From Methylomonas montana (GTDB lineage Bacteria > Pseudomonadota > Gammaproteobacteria > Methylococcales > Methylomonadaceae): a DNA stretch of 64,000 nt. The notes below the pieces were generated by a model. The model was not told the origin of the DNA and did not search any database. It was given only the letters and a program-made list of their open reading frames with translations. Positions 25,632-35,146 of the stretch are shown one piece after another. Numbering within the stretch: the first letter of the stretch is position 1; every line of letters begins with the position of its first letter. Position numbers and translations under genes: made by a program. The stretch spans positions 1,240,001-1,304,000 of the forward strand of contig NZ_CP129884.1 of the NCBI RefSeq assembly GCF_030490285.1. The letters run 5' to 3'.

Positions 25632-27233
25632 TTAGCGGCGATCATTCCAGTCTAGCGCATTGGCCATGACGTGATAAATCACGTTTTGCTCCAGCGTGCC
25701 GCGTACCAAATAGGCGCCTGGGCCATGGGCATAGATCGTGACGTCTTCACCGGCATGCGTTTCTGAACCCATAGGCACCGTCGCTTCCTGCATGTAGTTT
25801 GGATTTTCGGTGTCGACAGCGCTCAAATCAGCACGCAGTTTGTTGCCAGCATACGGTGCGGCCACAGTACCTTCATTGGCGGAGTTGAATTCCTTACGTT
25901 GCAGACCACCAGTCCAGCCTGGGCCGTTGGCATAGGACAGCGTAGTGTACGGCAAGCCCAGCGAATCTTTTGATACCACGCCATCTACTGCGGTTTTGCC
26001 CAAAATCGGGTTGCCGCGTGAAGGGTAACCGGCGATAGTGAACACATGGCTATGGTCAGCCGTGACCAGAATCAACGTGTTTTTGTCGTTGGTCAATTCC
26101 TTGGCTTTTTTAACGGCGTTAGAAAACGCAATCGTATCGGTCAACGCCCGGTACGCATTGCCGGCATGATGAGCGTGGTCGATACGGCCACCTTCAACCA
26201 TCAAATAAAACCCCTTTTTGTTTTTTTGCAGGATTTTAATGGCTTTCTCGGTCATTTCCGCCAGTGAAGGTTCGCCGGCAGCGTCGTCTTTACGATCGGC
26301 TTCATAGCGCATATGCGAGCGTTCGAACAAGCCGAGCAGGTGGTCGGTGTTAGCGGGATTCACCGCGTCGAATTGCGCTTGGTTCCAAACGTATTCCGAG
26401 TTGTTGTATTTGGAAGTCCATTCGGTAGTCAGATCGCGGCTGTCTGCGCGCCGACCTTTTTGAGTAGGATATTCAGGATCGGCCGCGTTGTTCGGCATGA
26501 AATAGCTGCGACCACCGCCCAGCGCGACTTCCAGGCCGTCGCCGTATGGCGTTTCCAGCAATTGACGGGCAATGTCCTTCACTGTTGCACCGGCGGGCAG
26601 ATTGCTATCAGCTTCCCAGTCGCGATCAGCGATATGAGCATAGTTAACCGCAGGAGTTGCATGGGTAAAACGAGCGGTGGTCACCACACCGGTCGACATG
26701 CCGCGTTGTTCAGCACGCTCTAGGATGGTTTTAACACTTTTAGCCGCCGTGACATCGGCGCTTTTCTCAGTACGCGCAATGGTTTGATCAACAGAGATCG
26801 CACCATCATTGGCTTTGATCCCCGCAACCATGGCAGTAGCCGTCGGCGCTGAATCCGAAGTTTGTTGGTTAGCACTTGCCGTTACCGAGTGAGCGATGTT
26901 GTTGAAGCGTTCGAAAGCAAGACGGTTAAATTCGCCATCGCGTCCGTCAATTTGACCTTCCAGGATGCGAGCTGCAGTGACGGTCGAAACCCCCATGCCA
27001 TCGCCTACGAATAAAATGACGTTTTTAGCTTTGCGTAATTCGGCGACATCACGCTTATTGACCAATACGGATTGCTCACCGACTCTGAACCATTCGGCGG
27101 CAGATGTCGGCACTTGAGTCGATACGCTGCCTTGATGGTGTTCGTGATGATCGTCGGCTACCGCGCTGATCGATAGGGTTAAACCGAAGGCGCCAATGGC
27201 CGCCGCCAGTTTTGTTCGTGCTGGTTTTTTCAT
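25632..27233 (-). CDS. phoA: Alkaline phosphatase, PhoA family
   Basis: Periplasmic phosphomonoesterase that releases phosphate from organic esters. The 533 residues start with a signal peptide (cut near ISAVA) and an exposed His-rich stretch. Catalytic and metal motifs are in place: FVGDGMGVST (Asp78), TSDSAPTATAMVAG with the nucleophile Ser128, VEGGRIDHAHHAGN, VTADHSHVF and GSETHAGEDVTIYAHGPGA. Longer than E. coli PhoA (471 aa) and closer to the larger environmental members. A Pho box lies upstream and a strong terminator follows, so it is probably a single-gene unit under PhoB. Confidence 0.93.
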   Translation of the reverse strand: MKKPARTKLAAAIGAFGLTLSISAVADDHHEHHQGSVSTQVPTSAAEWFRVGEQSVLVNKRDVAELRKAKNVILFVGDGMGVSTVTAARILEGQIDGRDGEFNRLAFERFNNIAHSVTASANQQTSDSAPTATAMVAGIKANDGAISVDQTIARTEKSADVTAAKSVKTILERAEQRGMSTGVVTTARFTHATPAVNYAHIADRDWEADSNLPAGATVKDIARQLLETPYGDGLEVALGGGRSYFMPNNAADPEYPTQKGRRADSRDLTTEWTSKYNNSEYVWNQAQFDAVNPANTDHLLGLFERSHMRYEADRKDDAAGEPSLAEMTEKAIKILQKNKKGFYLMVEGGRIDHAHHAGNAYRALTDTIAFSNAVKKAKELTNDKNTLILVTADHSHVFTIAGYPSRGNPILGKTAVDGVVSKDSLGLPYTTLSYANGPGWTGGLQRKEFNSANEGTVAAPYAGNKLRADLSAVDTENPNYMQEATVPMGSETHAGEDVTIYAHGPGAYLVRGTLEQNVIYHVMANALDWNDRR

Positions 27234-27284
27234 AAAAATTGACCTGAAACTGATTGCTTGGGGCTGACAGCTTACCCTTGCAAC

Positions 27285-27302
27285 ATGTCAGTTTTATGAA
27301 AT
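27285..27302 (-). promoter_or_regulatory. Putative Pho box (PhoB site)
   Basis: On the minus strand ATTTCATAAAACTGACAT matches the two 7-mers of the PhoB box (CTGTCAT, 4 bases, CTGTCAT) at about 11 of 14 positions, including the A-rich spacer. It lies about 50 bases before the phoA ATG. No other feature is seen in 27234-27479. Confidence 0.65.
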
Positions 27303-27479
27303 AGATCGACTGGTTTTGATAGGTCGACTTATTTTGAAATATGAAAAATAAAGCCGCCGTTACTGGCCTTGTCTAGCCAACCTAAAATCGCCGCGTCTGT
27401 TGTTATTCTTTTTTTCCAAGTTCCCTTATCGTTTTATCAGCCGTCTGCCCATGGGGCGAACTCAGTCTATGGTAGCTGA

Positions 27480-30182
27480 TCACCCCAAACGCTTCCGTAG
27501 TTTAATAGGCTCAATTCTGATCGGAAACAACGCAAAGCGCCGCACCAGCCATTTTCTGAAATCCTCCAGCACCAGCATGCCGATCACGAACGGCAAGGTA
27601 AACAGCCAAACCTCGGAATCTATCGGCGCGGTGCCAAACAGGGCGTTGCCCCAGGGTGTGTAGACAATCGCCAGAATCAACGTGATTTCCAACACTATCC
27701 CGGACAGGATCAGTTTATTGTCCAACAGCAAAGTTGAGAAAAGGCCGCGTTGGCGCTGTTTGCAGATAAATACATTGGCGATCTGCATCACGATGATTGC
27801 GCTCAGGCAGGCGGTGGTGGCTTGCAGGTAGAGCGGGTTATGGCTACGCAATATCTCGCCGTAGTCCCAACCGCCGCGATTCAATACAAAGAAGAAAGCC
27901 GTCATCGCCGCGGCGGCTTCCATCAGGCCGAGAAAGCCGTAAGCCCTGGCCAGCAAGCGCCAGTCGATCAGGGATTCCTTGTGCGAACGCGGCGGTTTGT
28001 TCATCGCCGACGCGTCCGGCTTTTCCACGCCCAGCCCCAGTGCCGGCAGCATGTCGGTGCCTAAATCCACCGCCAGAATCTGCATGATGGTCAGCGGCAA
28101 CGGAATTTTGAACAACACGAAAGCCAGGTAGGGAATCACCTCCGGGATATTGGACGTCAGGATATAAGTCAGGAATTTGCGGATATTGTCGAACACCGCT
28201 CGACCTTCTTCGATAGCGGCGACGATGCTGGCAAAGTTGTCGTCCAGCAAAATCATGTCGGCCGCTTCCTTGGCGACATCGGTGCCGGCCCGACCCATCG
28301 CGATGCCAATGTCGGCTTTTTTCAGAGCCGGTGCGTCGTTGACGCCGTCGCCGGTCACCGCCACCACGTGTTTTTTGCGCTGCAAGGCGTCGACGATATG
28401 CATTTTCTGGTCGGCGCCGACCCGAGCAAAAATGATTTCCGGTGCGTCCAGTGCGACCTGTAACTGGCTGGGAGTGAGTTTTTTCAGGAGATCGCCAGTA
28501 ATCACCTTGGGCTTGTCCGATTGCACCAGCTTGATCTGCCGGGCAATGGCCACGGCGGTATGCGGATGGTCGCCGGTGATCATGATCACTTTAATGCCGG
28601 CAATATGACATTGGGCGATGGCATCCGCCACTTCCGGCCGTGGCGGATCTTCCAGGCCCACCAAGCCGCTGAAAATCAGCGCCTGTTCCGGGTGTTCATC
28701 GACGGGTTCGGACAGCGGGCGATAGGCAAACGCCAATACGCGCAAACCTTGATCGGCCATGGTTTGCAGCGCTGTTAGTAGTTGTTGTCTATGGGCGTCG
28801 TCGAGTGCTTCTATCTGGTCGTCGATGGCAATTTGCTTGCATAGCGGCAGCACCATTTCCAGCGCGCCCTTGCAAAACAGGTATTTACCGGCAGGGGTGT
28901 TGTGGATGGTGGACATGCGTTTGCGGTCGGTATCGAACGGTACCTCGCCGATTTTCGGGTATGCGACACGCATACCTTGATCGTGCGCCATCGCCACCAG
29001 CGCGACTTCCATCGGATCGCCGAGCAAATCCTTGCCTTCCACCCGTTTCAGGTTATGGCACAAAGCCGCATTGGCCAGAAAGGCGGCGTGATGTTGCAGG
29101 CTGTCGCTGCCCAAGCGTTCAGGTTGCCAAAACCGGTTATCGATGAACAACTGCTTAACGGCCATCCGATTTTGGGTCAGCGTACCGGTCTTGTCGGTGC
29201 AGATTACCGTGGTCGAACCCAGCGTTTCCACAGACGGCAGATGGCGGATCAACGCTTGGCGCTTGGCCATGCGTTGAGTCGCCATCGCCAGCGACAGCGT
29301 GACGGTGGGCAGCAGGCCTTCCGGCACGTTGGCGACGATGATGCCAATCGCGAACATGAAGTTTTCCCAAAACGTCAGACCGATGATTTGACCGATGAAG
29401 AAAAACACCACACCCAACAGCAAGGCCAACAAGGCCACGAAGCGGCTGAGCCGGCTGATTTGCAGTTGCAGCGGCGATTCGCTTTTGACCGTGGTTTTTA
29501 GGGTATGGGCGATCTTGCCGAACTCGGTATGCATGCCGGTGGCGAATACCAGCGCCTTGCCTTCGCCAGACACTACCGAGGTGCCGGCCAGCAGAATATT
29601 GCGGCTTTGAGTGATGTCCTCAACATCGGATGCCAGCGCGTCGCGGCCCTTGGGCAGCGATTCGCCGGTGATGGTGGCGTTATTCACTCGTAAGCTAAAG
29701 GCTTCCAGCAACCGGCAGTCGGCCGGCACATTGTCGCCTTCCTCCAGCACCAGCAGATCGCCCGGCACCAGTTCGTCGGCGAACACCAGGCTCAATTCCT
29801 TGTCGCGGATGACTTTGACTTGATGCGGCAGCAGCTTTTGCAAGGCGGCAATAGCCTGTTCGGCTTGATGCCGCTGCCAGAAGGAGAAGCAGCCATTGAT
29901 CGCGATGACCCCCAGCACTGCATAGCCCAAGGTCGCCATGCCTTCGCCGGGCTGCTGCGATTCGGCGAAAAACGCCAGCCCCGCCGCCAGCCATAAAATC
30001 AATGCAAAAAAGTGTAGAAACTCCTGGGCGAACAGCAGCAGCGCCGAAGTTTTTTTAGATTCTTCGATGCGGTTGAAGCCAAATTCATGCAAACGGCCTT
30101 CTATCGCCGCGTCGGCCAGGCCGTCCATGCTGGAGCCTAAACTGTCCAGGGCTTCTTCGGGGGTGAGATGGTGAATTTTCAT
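27480..30182 (-). CDS. P2-type cation-transporting ATPase
   Basis: A 900-residue ion-pumping ATPase with the cation ATPase N-terminal domain ([18 protein letters not shown]), actuator motif TGES (172-175), membrane-helix motif [15 protein letters not shown] (ion-binding helix M4), phosphorylation site [11 protein letters not shown] (Asp330), and hinge [20 protein letters not shown]. Ten helices are expected; the C-terminal cation ATPase domain is present. The VPEGL signature groups it with Ca2+ and Na+/K+-type P2 pumps, so the ion is not certain. The ATG at 30182 fits the family start. It diverges from the kdp operon. Confidence 0.88.
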   Translation of the reverse strand: MKIHHLTPEEALDSLGSSMDGLADAAIEGRLHEFGFNRIEESKKTSALLLFAQEFLHFFALILWLAAGLAFFAESQQPGEGMATLGYAVLGVIAINGCFSFWQRHQAEQAIAALQKLLPHQVKVIRDKELSLVFADELVPGDLLVLEEGDNVPADCRLLEAFSLRVNNATITGESLPKGRDALASDVEDITQSRNILLAGTSVVSGEGKALVFATGMHTEFGKIAHTLKTTVKSESPLQLQISRLSRFVALLALLLGVVFFFIGQIIGLTFWENFMFAIGIIVANVPEGLLPTVTLSLAMATQRMAKRQALIRHLPSVETLGSTTVICTDKTGTLTQNRMAVKQLFIDNRFWQPERLGSDSLQHHAAFLANAALCHNLKRVEGKDLLGDPMEVALVAMAHDQGMRVAYPKIGEVPFDTDRKRMSTIHNTPAGKYLFCKGALEMVLPLCKQIAIDDQIEALDDAHRQQLLTALQTMADQGLRVLAFAYRPLSEPVDEHPEQALIFSGLVGLEDPPRPEVADAIAQCHIAGIKVIMITGDHPHTAVAIARQIKLVQSDKPKVITGDLLKKLTPSQLQVALDAPEIIFARVGADQKMHIVDALQRKKHVVAVTGDGVNDAPALKKADIGIAMGRAGTDVAKEAADMILLDDNFASIVAAIEEGRAVFDNIRKFLTYILTSNIPEVIPYLAFVLFKIPLPLTIMQILAVDLGTDMLPALGLGVEKPDASAMNKPPRSHKESLIDWRLLARAYGFLGLMEAAAAMTAFFFVLNRGGWDYGEILRSHNPLYLQATTACLSAIIVMQIANVFICKQRQRGLFSTLLLDNKLILSGIVLEITLILAIVYTPWGNALFGTAPIDSEVWLFTLPFVIGMLVLEDFRKWLVRRFALFPIRIEPIKLRKRLG

Positions 30183-30275
30183 GGTCTTTATCCGACAGGC
30201 GGGCGAGATGATTAAGTTTAGTTTCAAACGGGCCGGCACCCGATTTTTATATTCTCTTTATATCCGCTGCGGATA

Positions 30276-30310
30276 TTTTTACGACTTTTTTATCGGGCAA
30301 TCTGTACATT
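30276..30310 (+). promoter_or_regulatory. kdp promoter with putative KdpE box
   Basis: TTTTTACGACTTTTTTA (30276-30292) resembles the T-rich KdpE operator of E. coli; 12 bases later TACATT (30305-30310) can serve as the -10. The same box, 16 of 17 identical and with identical spacing to a -10, precedes kup at 36385-36419, which strongly supports function. KdpE activation under K+ limitation or osmotic stress is expected. Confidence 0.72.
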
Positions 30311-30375
30311 GTTTACCAAGCGATCGGGGCGATTGCACAGCTTAGTTTTCTCAATTTTTCCAAGAGGTTATACCA

Positions 30376-30468
30376 ATGGATATCGCGTATTTGCTATTTA
30401 CGGCGGCGTTCTTCGTGGCAACCGCGTTATTGATCGGCGCTTGCAAAGCATTGCAGGGGCAATCATGA
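30376..30468 (+). CDS. Small membrane protein preceding kdpF
   Basis: A 30-residue frame, [20 protein letters not shown] then [10 protein letters not shown]: a single membrane helix with a short cytoplasmic tail. AAGAGG stands nine bases before its ATG and its stop overlaps the kdpF start (ATGA), so it is almost certainly translated. Similar tiny helical proteins precede kdpF in other proteobacteria; no function is established. It may help assemble or stabilise the Kdp complex, as KdpF does. Confidence 0.7.
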   Translation: MDIAYLLFTAAFFVATALLIGACKALQGQS

Positions 30469-30554
30469 GCTGGATTTATCTACTGAGTGGCGGGCTGACG
30501 CTGGCCGTGTTCGTATATCTAGTCGTCGCGTTGTTTTATCCGGAGAAGTTCTGA
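30465..30554 (+). CDS. kdpF: KdpF, small stabilising subunit
   Basis: A 29-residue single-helix peptide ([20 protein letters not shown] then VALFYPEKF). The YPEKF ending is the KdpF signature. It stabilises the KdpABC complex in the membrane. It overlaps the upstream mini-gene (ATGA) and the kdpA start (TGATG), which supports translation from the ATG at 30465. Confidence 0.9.
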   Translation: MSWIYLLSGGLTLAVFVYLVVALFYPEKF

Positions 30555-32362
30555 TGACGGGTCAAGGTTTTTTACAGATTGCCATTTATATCATCGTGCT
30601 GTTGGCGTTGGCCAAGCCATTAGGTACCTATATGGCGCGTGTCTATCAAGACGAATCGGTGGGTTTGAACCGTTGGTTTGCTGGCTTTGAACGGCTCTTC
30701 TACCGGCTCAGTGGCGTCAAACCGGAACAGGAAATGCGCTGGAGCCATTACGCGCTGGCGATGTTGGCGTTCAACTTAATGGGTTTATTGGTGGTTTATG
30801 CACTGCAGCGCTTCCAGGACGTGTTACCGCTGAATCCGCAAACCTTGCCGGCGGTGACACCGGATTCGGCGTTCAATACCGCCGTCAGTTTTGCCACCAA
30901 CACCAACTGGCAGGGCTACGGCGGCGAAACCACGATGAGCTATCTGACGCAAATGCTGGGCCTGACGGTACAGAACTTCGTCTCCGCCGCCAGCGGCATG
31001 GCGGTGCTAGTGGCGCTGATTCGCGGCTTTAACCGCCGTAACAGCAACAGCATCGGCAACTTCTGGGTGGATATGACCCGCGGTACTTTGTATATCCTGT
31101 TGCCCTTGTCGTTTTTGCTGGCTCTAGTGCTGGTTGGGCAGGGCGTGGTGCAAACCTTTAAACCGTATCAGACGGTAACCTTGTTGGAAGCATCAAACCA
31201 TACAGTTGACGCGCGGCCGATAGATTTAGCTCCCTCTCCTGCTGGAGCGGGCGGGGGTGAGGAGAGTCAAAATGGCAAACCGACTAGACAAACCTTGGCG
31301 ATGGGACCGGCGGCTTCGCAAGTCGCCATCAAACAACTGGGTACCAACGGCGGCGGTTTCTTCAACGCCAACTCCGCCCATCCTTTCGAGAACCCCACAC
31401 CGCTGTCCAACTTCCTGGAAATGCTGGCTATCCTGCTGATCCCGGCGGCACTGTGTTACACCTTCGGGGTGATGGTGGGCGACACCCGTCAGGGTTGGAC
31501 CATCCTGGCTGCAATGACCTTGGTATTCGTCGCGCTGATCTTCGTCACCGTGCCGGCCGAGCAGAGCGGCAATCCGGCTTTGACAGCCTTTGGCGTCGAT
31601 CAATCAGCATCGGCACAGCAGCCCGGCGGCAACATGGAAGGCAAGGAAGCTCGCTTCGGTATCGTCAACTCCGGCTTGTGGGCGGTCGCGACCACGGCGG
31701 CTTCAAACGGTTCGGTCAACTCGATGCATGATTCCTATACTCCGATTGGTGGCATGGTGCCGATGTGGTTGATGCAACTGGGCGAGGTAATCTACGGCGG
31801 TGTCGGTTCCGGTCTGTACGGCATGATCGTATTCGCCATTGTCGCGGTGTTCATCGCCGGCCTGATGATAGGCCGCACCCCGGAATATCTGGGCAAGAAA
31901 ATCGAAGCCTATGAGATGAAAATGGCGGCCATCGTCATTTTAATTCCACCGCTGATGGTACTGGGCGGTACGGCGATTTCCGTGATGCTGGATGTCGGCA
32001 AAACCTCGATCTTCAACCCCGGCGCCCACGGATTCAGCGAAGTGCTGTATGCCTGGTCGTCGGCCGGTAACAACAACGGCAGCGCCTTCGGCGGTTTGTC
32101 GGCCAACGTGCCTTTCTATAACGTCATGCTGGGGATGGCGATGCTGTTTTCCCGCTATTGGCTGATGATTCCGGTGTTGGCGATTGCAGGTTCCCTGGCC
32201 GCCAAAAAGACCGTCCCGGTCGTCCCCGGCACCTTGCCGACCCATACCCCGTTGTTCGCGGTATTGCTGATCGTCACCGTGTTGATGGTCGGCGCGTTGA
32301 CCTTCGTCCCGGCGCTGGCCTTGGGGCCTATCGTCGAGCATTTGCAAATGATTAATCCGTAA
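30554..32362 (+). CDS. kdpA: KdpA, K+-selective channel subunit
   Basis: Membrane subunit that selects K+ and passes it to KdpB. The 602 residues show the family segments [54 protein letters not shown] and [19 protein letters not shown], which contain the four selectivity loops. It is about 40 residues longer than usual (about 560). The excess lies in one loop between about 215 and 255, and includes a peptide [13 protein letters not shown] (226-238) encoded by a dispersed 34-bp repeat; the frame is preserved. Second or third gene of the kdp operon. Confidence 0.94.
   Translation: MTGQGFLQIAIYIIVLLALAKPLGTYMARVYQDESVGLNRWFAGFERLFYRLSGVKPEQEMRWSHYALAMLAFNLMGLLVVYALQRFQDVLPLNPQTLPAVTPDSAFNTAVSFATNTNWQGYGGETTMSYLTQMLGLTVQNFVSAASGMAVLVALIRGFNRRNSNSIGNFWVDMTRGTLYILLPLSFLLALVLVGQGVVQTFKPYQTVTLLEASNHTVDARPIDLAPSPAGAGGGEESQNGKPTRQTLAMGPAASQVAIKQLGTNGGGFFNANSAHPFENPTPLSNFLEMLAILLIPAALCYTFGVMVGDTRQGWTILAAMTLVFVALIFVTVPAEQSGNPALTAFGVDQSASAQQPGGNMEGKEARFGIVNSGLWAVATTAASNGSVNSMHDSYTPIGGMVPMWLMQLGEVIYGGVGSGLYGMIVFAIVAVFIAGLMIGRTPEYLGKKIEAYEMKMAAIVILIPPLMVLGGTAISVMLDVGKTSIFNPGAHGFSEVLYAWSSAGNNNGSAFGGLSANVPFYNVMLGMAMLFSRYWLMIPVLAIAGSLAAKKTVPVVPGTLPTHTPLFAVLLIVTVLMVGALTFVPALALGPIVEHLQMINP
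31232..31265 (+). repeat. 34-bp palindromic repeat, copy 1, inside kdpA
   Basis: Most diverged copy: the left arm CCCTCTCC is intact, the right arm is GGAGCGGG. About 30 of 34 bases match copy 4. It ends with GGGGGTGAGGAGA. It is read as codons for a [11 protein letters not shown] peptide, in the same frame as copy 4. Confidence 0.85.
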
Positions 32363-32374
32363 AACCGTAGGATC

Positions 32375-32466
32375 GTAGGCCCGAATAAGCGTAAGCGTTT
32401 CCGGCAAAGCCATCCTCCGGAATCAGCCGTTTTCGCTATCGCTAAAACCGCTTTATTCCGGCCTAC
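32375..32466 (+). repeat. REP-like inverted-repeat element between kdpA and kdpB
   Basis: Outer arms GTAGGCCCGAATAAGCG (32375-32391) and CGCTTTATTCCGGCCTAC (32449-32466) are inverted copies with few mismatches. The inner right half (32416-32460, CCGGAAT...ATTCCGG) folds into a long imperfect hairpin. Ends of the ATTCCGGCCTAC type recall enterobacterial REP/BIME units. It sits in the 127-base kdpA-kdpB gap and could stabilise or attenuate the transcript. Confidence 0.7.
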
Positions 32467-32489
32467 ATAGAATTGATATAGGTAATCCT

Positions 32490-34589
32490 ATGACTAGCAA
32501 ACCCGTTTCAACGTCCTTACTGGACCCGCAAATTCTGCAACAAGCGTTGTTCGACGCTTTTGCCAAACTGACTCCCAAGCAGCAATGGAAAAACCCGGTG
32601 ATGTTCGTGGTCTACCTAGGCAGTTTGCTGACCACCGTGTTGTGGCTGCAAGCACTGACAGGCGAAAGCGAAGAATCCTCCGGCTTTATCTTGAGTATCA
32701 CGCTGTGGCTGTGGTTCACCGTGCTGTTTGCCAACTTTGCCGAAGCGGTGGCCGAAGGCCGCAGCAAGGCGCAAGCCGCGTTCCTGCGCAGTGCCAAACG
32801 TGACATTGCCGCCAAAAAACTCGATGAACCCAAATACGGCAGCAACTACAGCAAGGTCGAAGGCTCCAGCTTGCGCAAAGGCGATGTGGTGCTGATCGAA
32901 GCCGGCGACTTCGTGCCGGGCGACGGTGACGTGATCGAAGGGGTGGCTTCGGTCGACGAAAGCGCCATCACCGGCGAAAGCGCGCCGGTGATCCGCGAAT
33001 CCGGCGGCGACTTCAGCTCGGTGACTGGCGGTACCCGCGTGTTATCCGACTGGCTGGTGGTACGCATCACCACCAATCCCGGCGAGACTTTTCTGGACCG
33101 GATGATCGGCATGGTGGAAAGCGCCAAACGCCAGAAAACCCCCAACGAAATCGCCTTGACCATTTTGCTGGTGGCCTTGACGCTGGTGTTCCTGATGGCG
33201 ACCGTGACCTTGCTGCCGTTCTCGCTGTACAGTGTGCAAACCGCTGGCAGCGGTAGCCCGATTAGCGTCACGGTGCTGGTGGCTTTATTGGTGTGCCTGA
33301 TTCCCACCACCATCGGTGGCTTGCTGTCGGCGATCGGTGTCGCCGGCATCGGCCGGATGATGCAGAAAAACGTGATTGCCACCTCCGGCCGTGCCGTGGA
33401 AGCCGCCGGCGACGTCGATGTGTTGCTGCTGGACAAGACCGGTACTATCACCTTGGGTAACCGCCAGGCTTCGGGTTTTTTTCCGGTCAAGGGCGTCAAA
33501 GACCGTGAACTGGCCGACGCCGCGCAACTGGCTTCACTGGCCGACGAAACCCCGGAAGGCCGCAGCGTGGTGATCCTGGCCAAGCAAAAATACGGCATCC
33601 GCGAGCGCGATATCCAATCTTTGGGCGCCACTTTCGTGCATTTCAGCGCCCAGACCCGGATGAGCGGCGTCAATTTACCGGGAGACGAATGCAAGCCTGG
33701 CGAATCTTGCCGGCAAATCCGTAAGGGCGCGGCCGATTCGATTCGGCAACATATCGAAGATCAAGGCGGCAAATTCCCGGCTGAAATGAAAACCCTGGTC
33801 GACGATGTTGCTAGGCGTGGCAGCACGCCGTTGGTGGTCGCGGACGGCATAAAAGCCCTGGGGGTGATAGAACTGAAAGACATCGTCAAGGGCGGCATCA
33901 AGGAACGCTTCATCGAATTGCGGCAGATGGGCATCAAGACCATCATGATCACCGGTGACAACCGTCTGACCGCAGCCGCCATCGCCGCCGAAGCCGGCGT
34001 CGACGACTTCCTGGCTGAAGCTACCCCGGAAGCCAAGTTGAGTCTTATCCGTCAACATCAGGCAGACGGTCGGCTGGTAGCGATGACCGGCGACGGCACC
34101 AACGATGCCCCGGCCTTGGCACAGGCCGATGTCGCGGTGGCGATGAACAGCGGCACCCAGGCCGCCAAGGAAGCCGGCAATATGGTTGACTTGGATTCCA
34201 ACCCCACCAAGCTGATCGAGATCGTCGAAACCGGCAAGCAAATGCTGATGACCCGCGGCGCGTTGACCACCTTCAGCATCGCCAACGACGTCGCCAAGTA
34301 TTTCGCCATCATCCCGGCGGCCTTCGCCACCACCTATCCGGCCTTGAACGTGCTGAACGTGATGGGCCTGGCGACACCCTCCAGCGCCATCCTGTCGGCG
34401 GTGATCTTCAATGCGCTGATCATTATCGCCTTGATCCCGTTGGCCTTGAAAGGCATCAGATACCAACCGGTAGGAGCTGAGAAATTGTTACAAAACAATC
34501 TGTTGGTTTACGGCGTAGGCGGCTTGATCGTGCCGTTTATCGGCATCAAGGCGATCGATGTAATCCTGGTTGCGATGAACCTGGTGTAG
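32490..34589 (+). CDS. kdpB: KdpB, P-type ATPase catalytic subunit
   Basis: Catalytic subunit of the K+ pump; hydrolyses ATP through an aspartyl phosphate. The 699 residues carry the actuator motif AITGESAPV, membrane motif [20 protein letters not shown], phosphorylation site [14 protein letters not shown], and the hinge [20 protein letters not shown]. Length is normal for KdpB (about 680-700). It is separated from kdpA by a REP-like element and from kdpC by a DUF559 gene with its flanking repeats. Confidence 0.96.
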   Translation: MTSKPVSTSLLDPQILQQALFDAFAKLTPKQQWKNPVMFVVYLGSLLTTVLWLQALTGESEESSGFILSITLWLWFTVLFANFAEAVAEGRSKAQAAFLRSAKRDIAAKKLDEPKYGSNYSKVEGSSLRKGDVVLIEAGDFVPGDGDVIEGVASVDESAITGESAPVIRESGGDFSSVTGGTRVLSDWLVVRITTNPGETFLDRMIGMVESAKRQKTPNEIALTILLVALTLVFLMATVTLLPFSLYSVQTAGSGSPISVTVLVALLVCLIPTTIGGLLSAIGVAGIGRMMQKNVIATSGRAVEAAGDVDVLLLDKTGTITLGNRQASGFFPVKGVKDRELADAAQLASLADETPEGRSVVILAKQKYGIRERDIQSLGATFVHFSAQTRMSGVNLPGDECKPGESCRQIRKGAADSIRQHIEDQGGKFPAEMKTLVDDVARRGSTPLVVADGIKALGVIELKDIVKGGIKERFIELRQMGIKTIMITGDNRLTAAAIAAEAGVDDFLAEATPEAKLSLIRQHQADGRLVAMTGDGTNDAPALAQADVAVAMNSGTQAAKEAGNMVDLDSNPTKLIEIVETGKQMLMTRGALTTFSIANDVAKYFAIIPAAFATTYPALNVLNVMGLATPSSAILSAVIFNALIIIALIPLALKGIRYQPVGAEKLLQNNLLVYGVGGLIVPFIGIKAIDVILVAMNLV

Positions 34590-34620
34590 CCCAGGCACAA
34601 CAAATACCTGGAGCTTTGTT

Positions 34621-34654
34621 CCCTCTCCTGATGAAGAGGGCTATGGCGAGGAGA
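34621..34654 (+). repeat. 34-bp palindromic repeat, copy 2, left flank of DUF559 gene
   Basis: CCCTCTCCTGATGAAGAGGG followed by CTATGGCGAGGAGA; 29 of 34 bases match copy 4. The final GAGGAG is correctly placed (about 7 bases before the ATG at 34660) to act as the ribosome site of the nuclease gene. Confidence 0.9.
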
Positions 34655-34659
34655 TTTAG

Positions 34660-35001
34660 ATGGCTTCGACGACTAAATCCAGAATGCTGAGACGGAATCA
34701 AACCGATGCCGAGCGATTGCTGTGGAGTCGATTACGGAATAAACAGCTATTGGGTTGCAAATTCCGCCGGCAATTTCCAATTGAGCCCTATATTGCAGAT
34801 TTTGTCAGTCTGGAATTGAAGCTGATCGTTGAACTGGATGGATCGCAGCATTTCGGTCGGGTTGATTACGACCAACAGCGAACTGCTGAATTGGAAAGTG
34901 GTGGCTTCAAAGTGATTCGTTTTTGGAACAATGATGTGCTTGGCAATACCGAAGGGGTGTTGGAGGAAATCCGGCAAGTTATTTTGAATTTGAAAATATA
35001 A
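34660..35001 (+). CDS. DUF559 Vsr-like endonuclease-domain protein
   Basis: A 113-residue member of the DUF559 group, related in fold to very-short-patch repair (PD-(D/E)XK) endonucleases. Recognised from RRNQTDAERLLWSRLRNKQL, GCKFRRQFPIEPYIADFVSL and KLIVELDGSQHFGRVDYDQQ. Candidate catalytic residues are Asp47, Glu58, Asp60 and His64. It breaks the kdpB-kdpC pair and is bracketed by inverted copies of the 34-bp repeat (copies 2 and 3), the first supplying its ribosome site. The family is widespread and mobile-looking, but its biological role is unknown; DNA nicking activity is inferred from fold only. Confidence 0.85.
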   Translation: MASTTKSRMLRRNQTDAERLLWSRLRNKQLLGCKFRRQFPIEPYIADFVSLELKLIVELDGSQHFGRVDYDQQRTAELESGGFKVIRFWNNDVLGNTEGVLEEIRQVILNLKI

Positions 35002-35010
35002 CTTTTTGAT

Positions 35011-35044
35011 TCTCCTCACCCCAGCCCTCTCCATCAGGAGAGGG
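35011..35044 (-). repeat. 34-bp palindromic repeat, copy 3, right flank of DUF559 gene
   Basis: Inverted relative to the other three copies. Read on the minus strand it is CCCTCTCCTGATGGAGAGGG then CTGGGGTGAGGAGA, 33 of 34 identical to copy 4. It begins nine bases past the nuclease stop. Its 8-bp stem could also act as a transcription or processing hairpin. Confidence 0.92.
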
Positions 35045-35146
35045 AGTTTTCTTCCGCTCTTAAAGTCTTGCCAAGAGAGTGTGAGGATTTTTTCAACAGA
35101 ATACTAAATACATGTTGGGTATGTTTCCCACTGAAGGAGTGACTCA

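Noticed and set aside
32846..33694. Long minus-strand frame opposite kdpB
   Set aside because: Shadow of the strongly biased kdpB codons; low-complexity Ser/Thr-rich translation.
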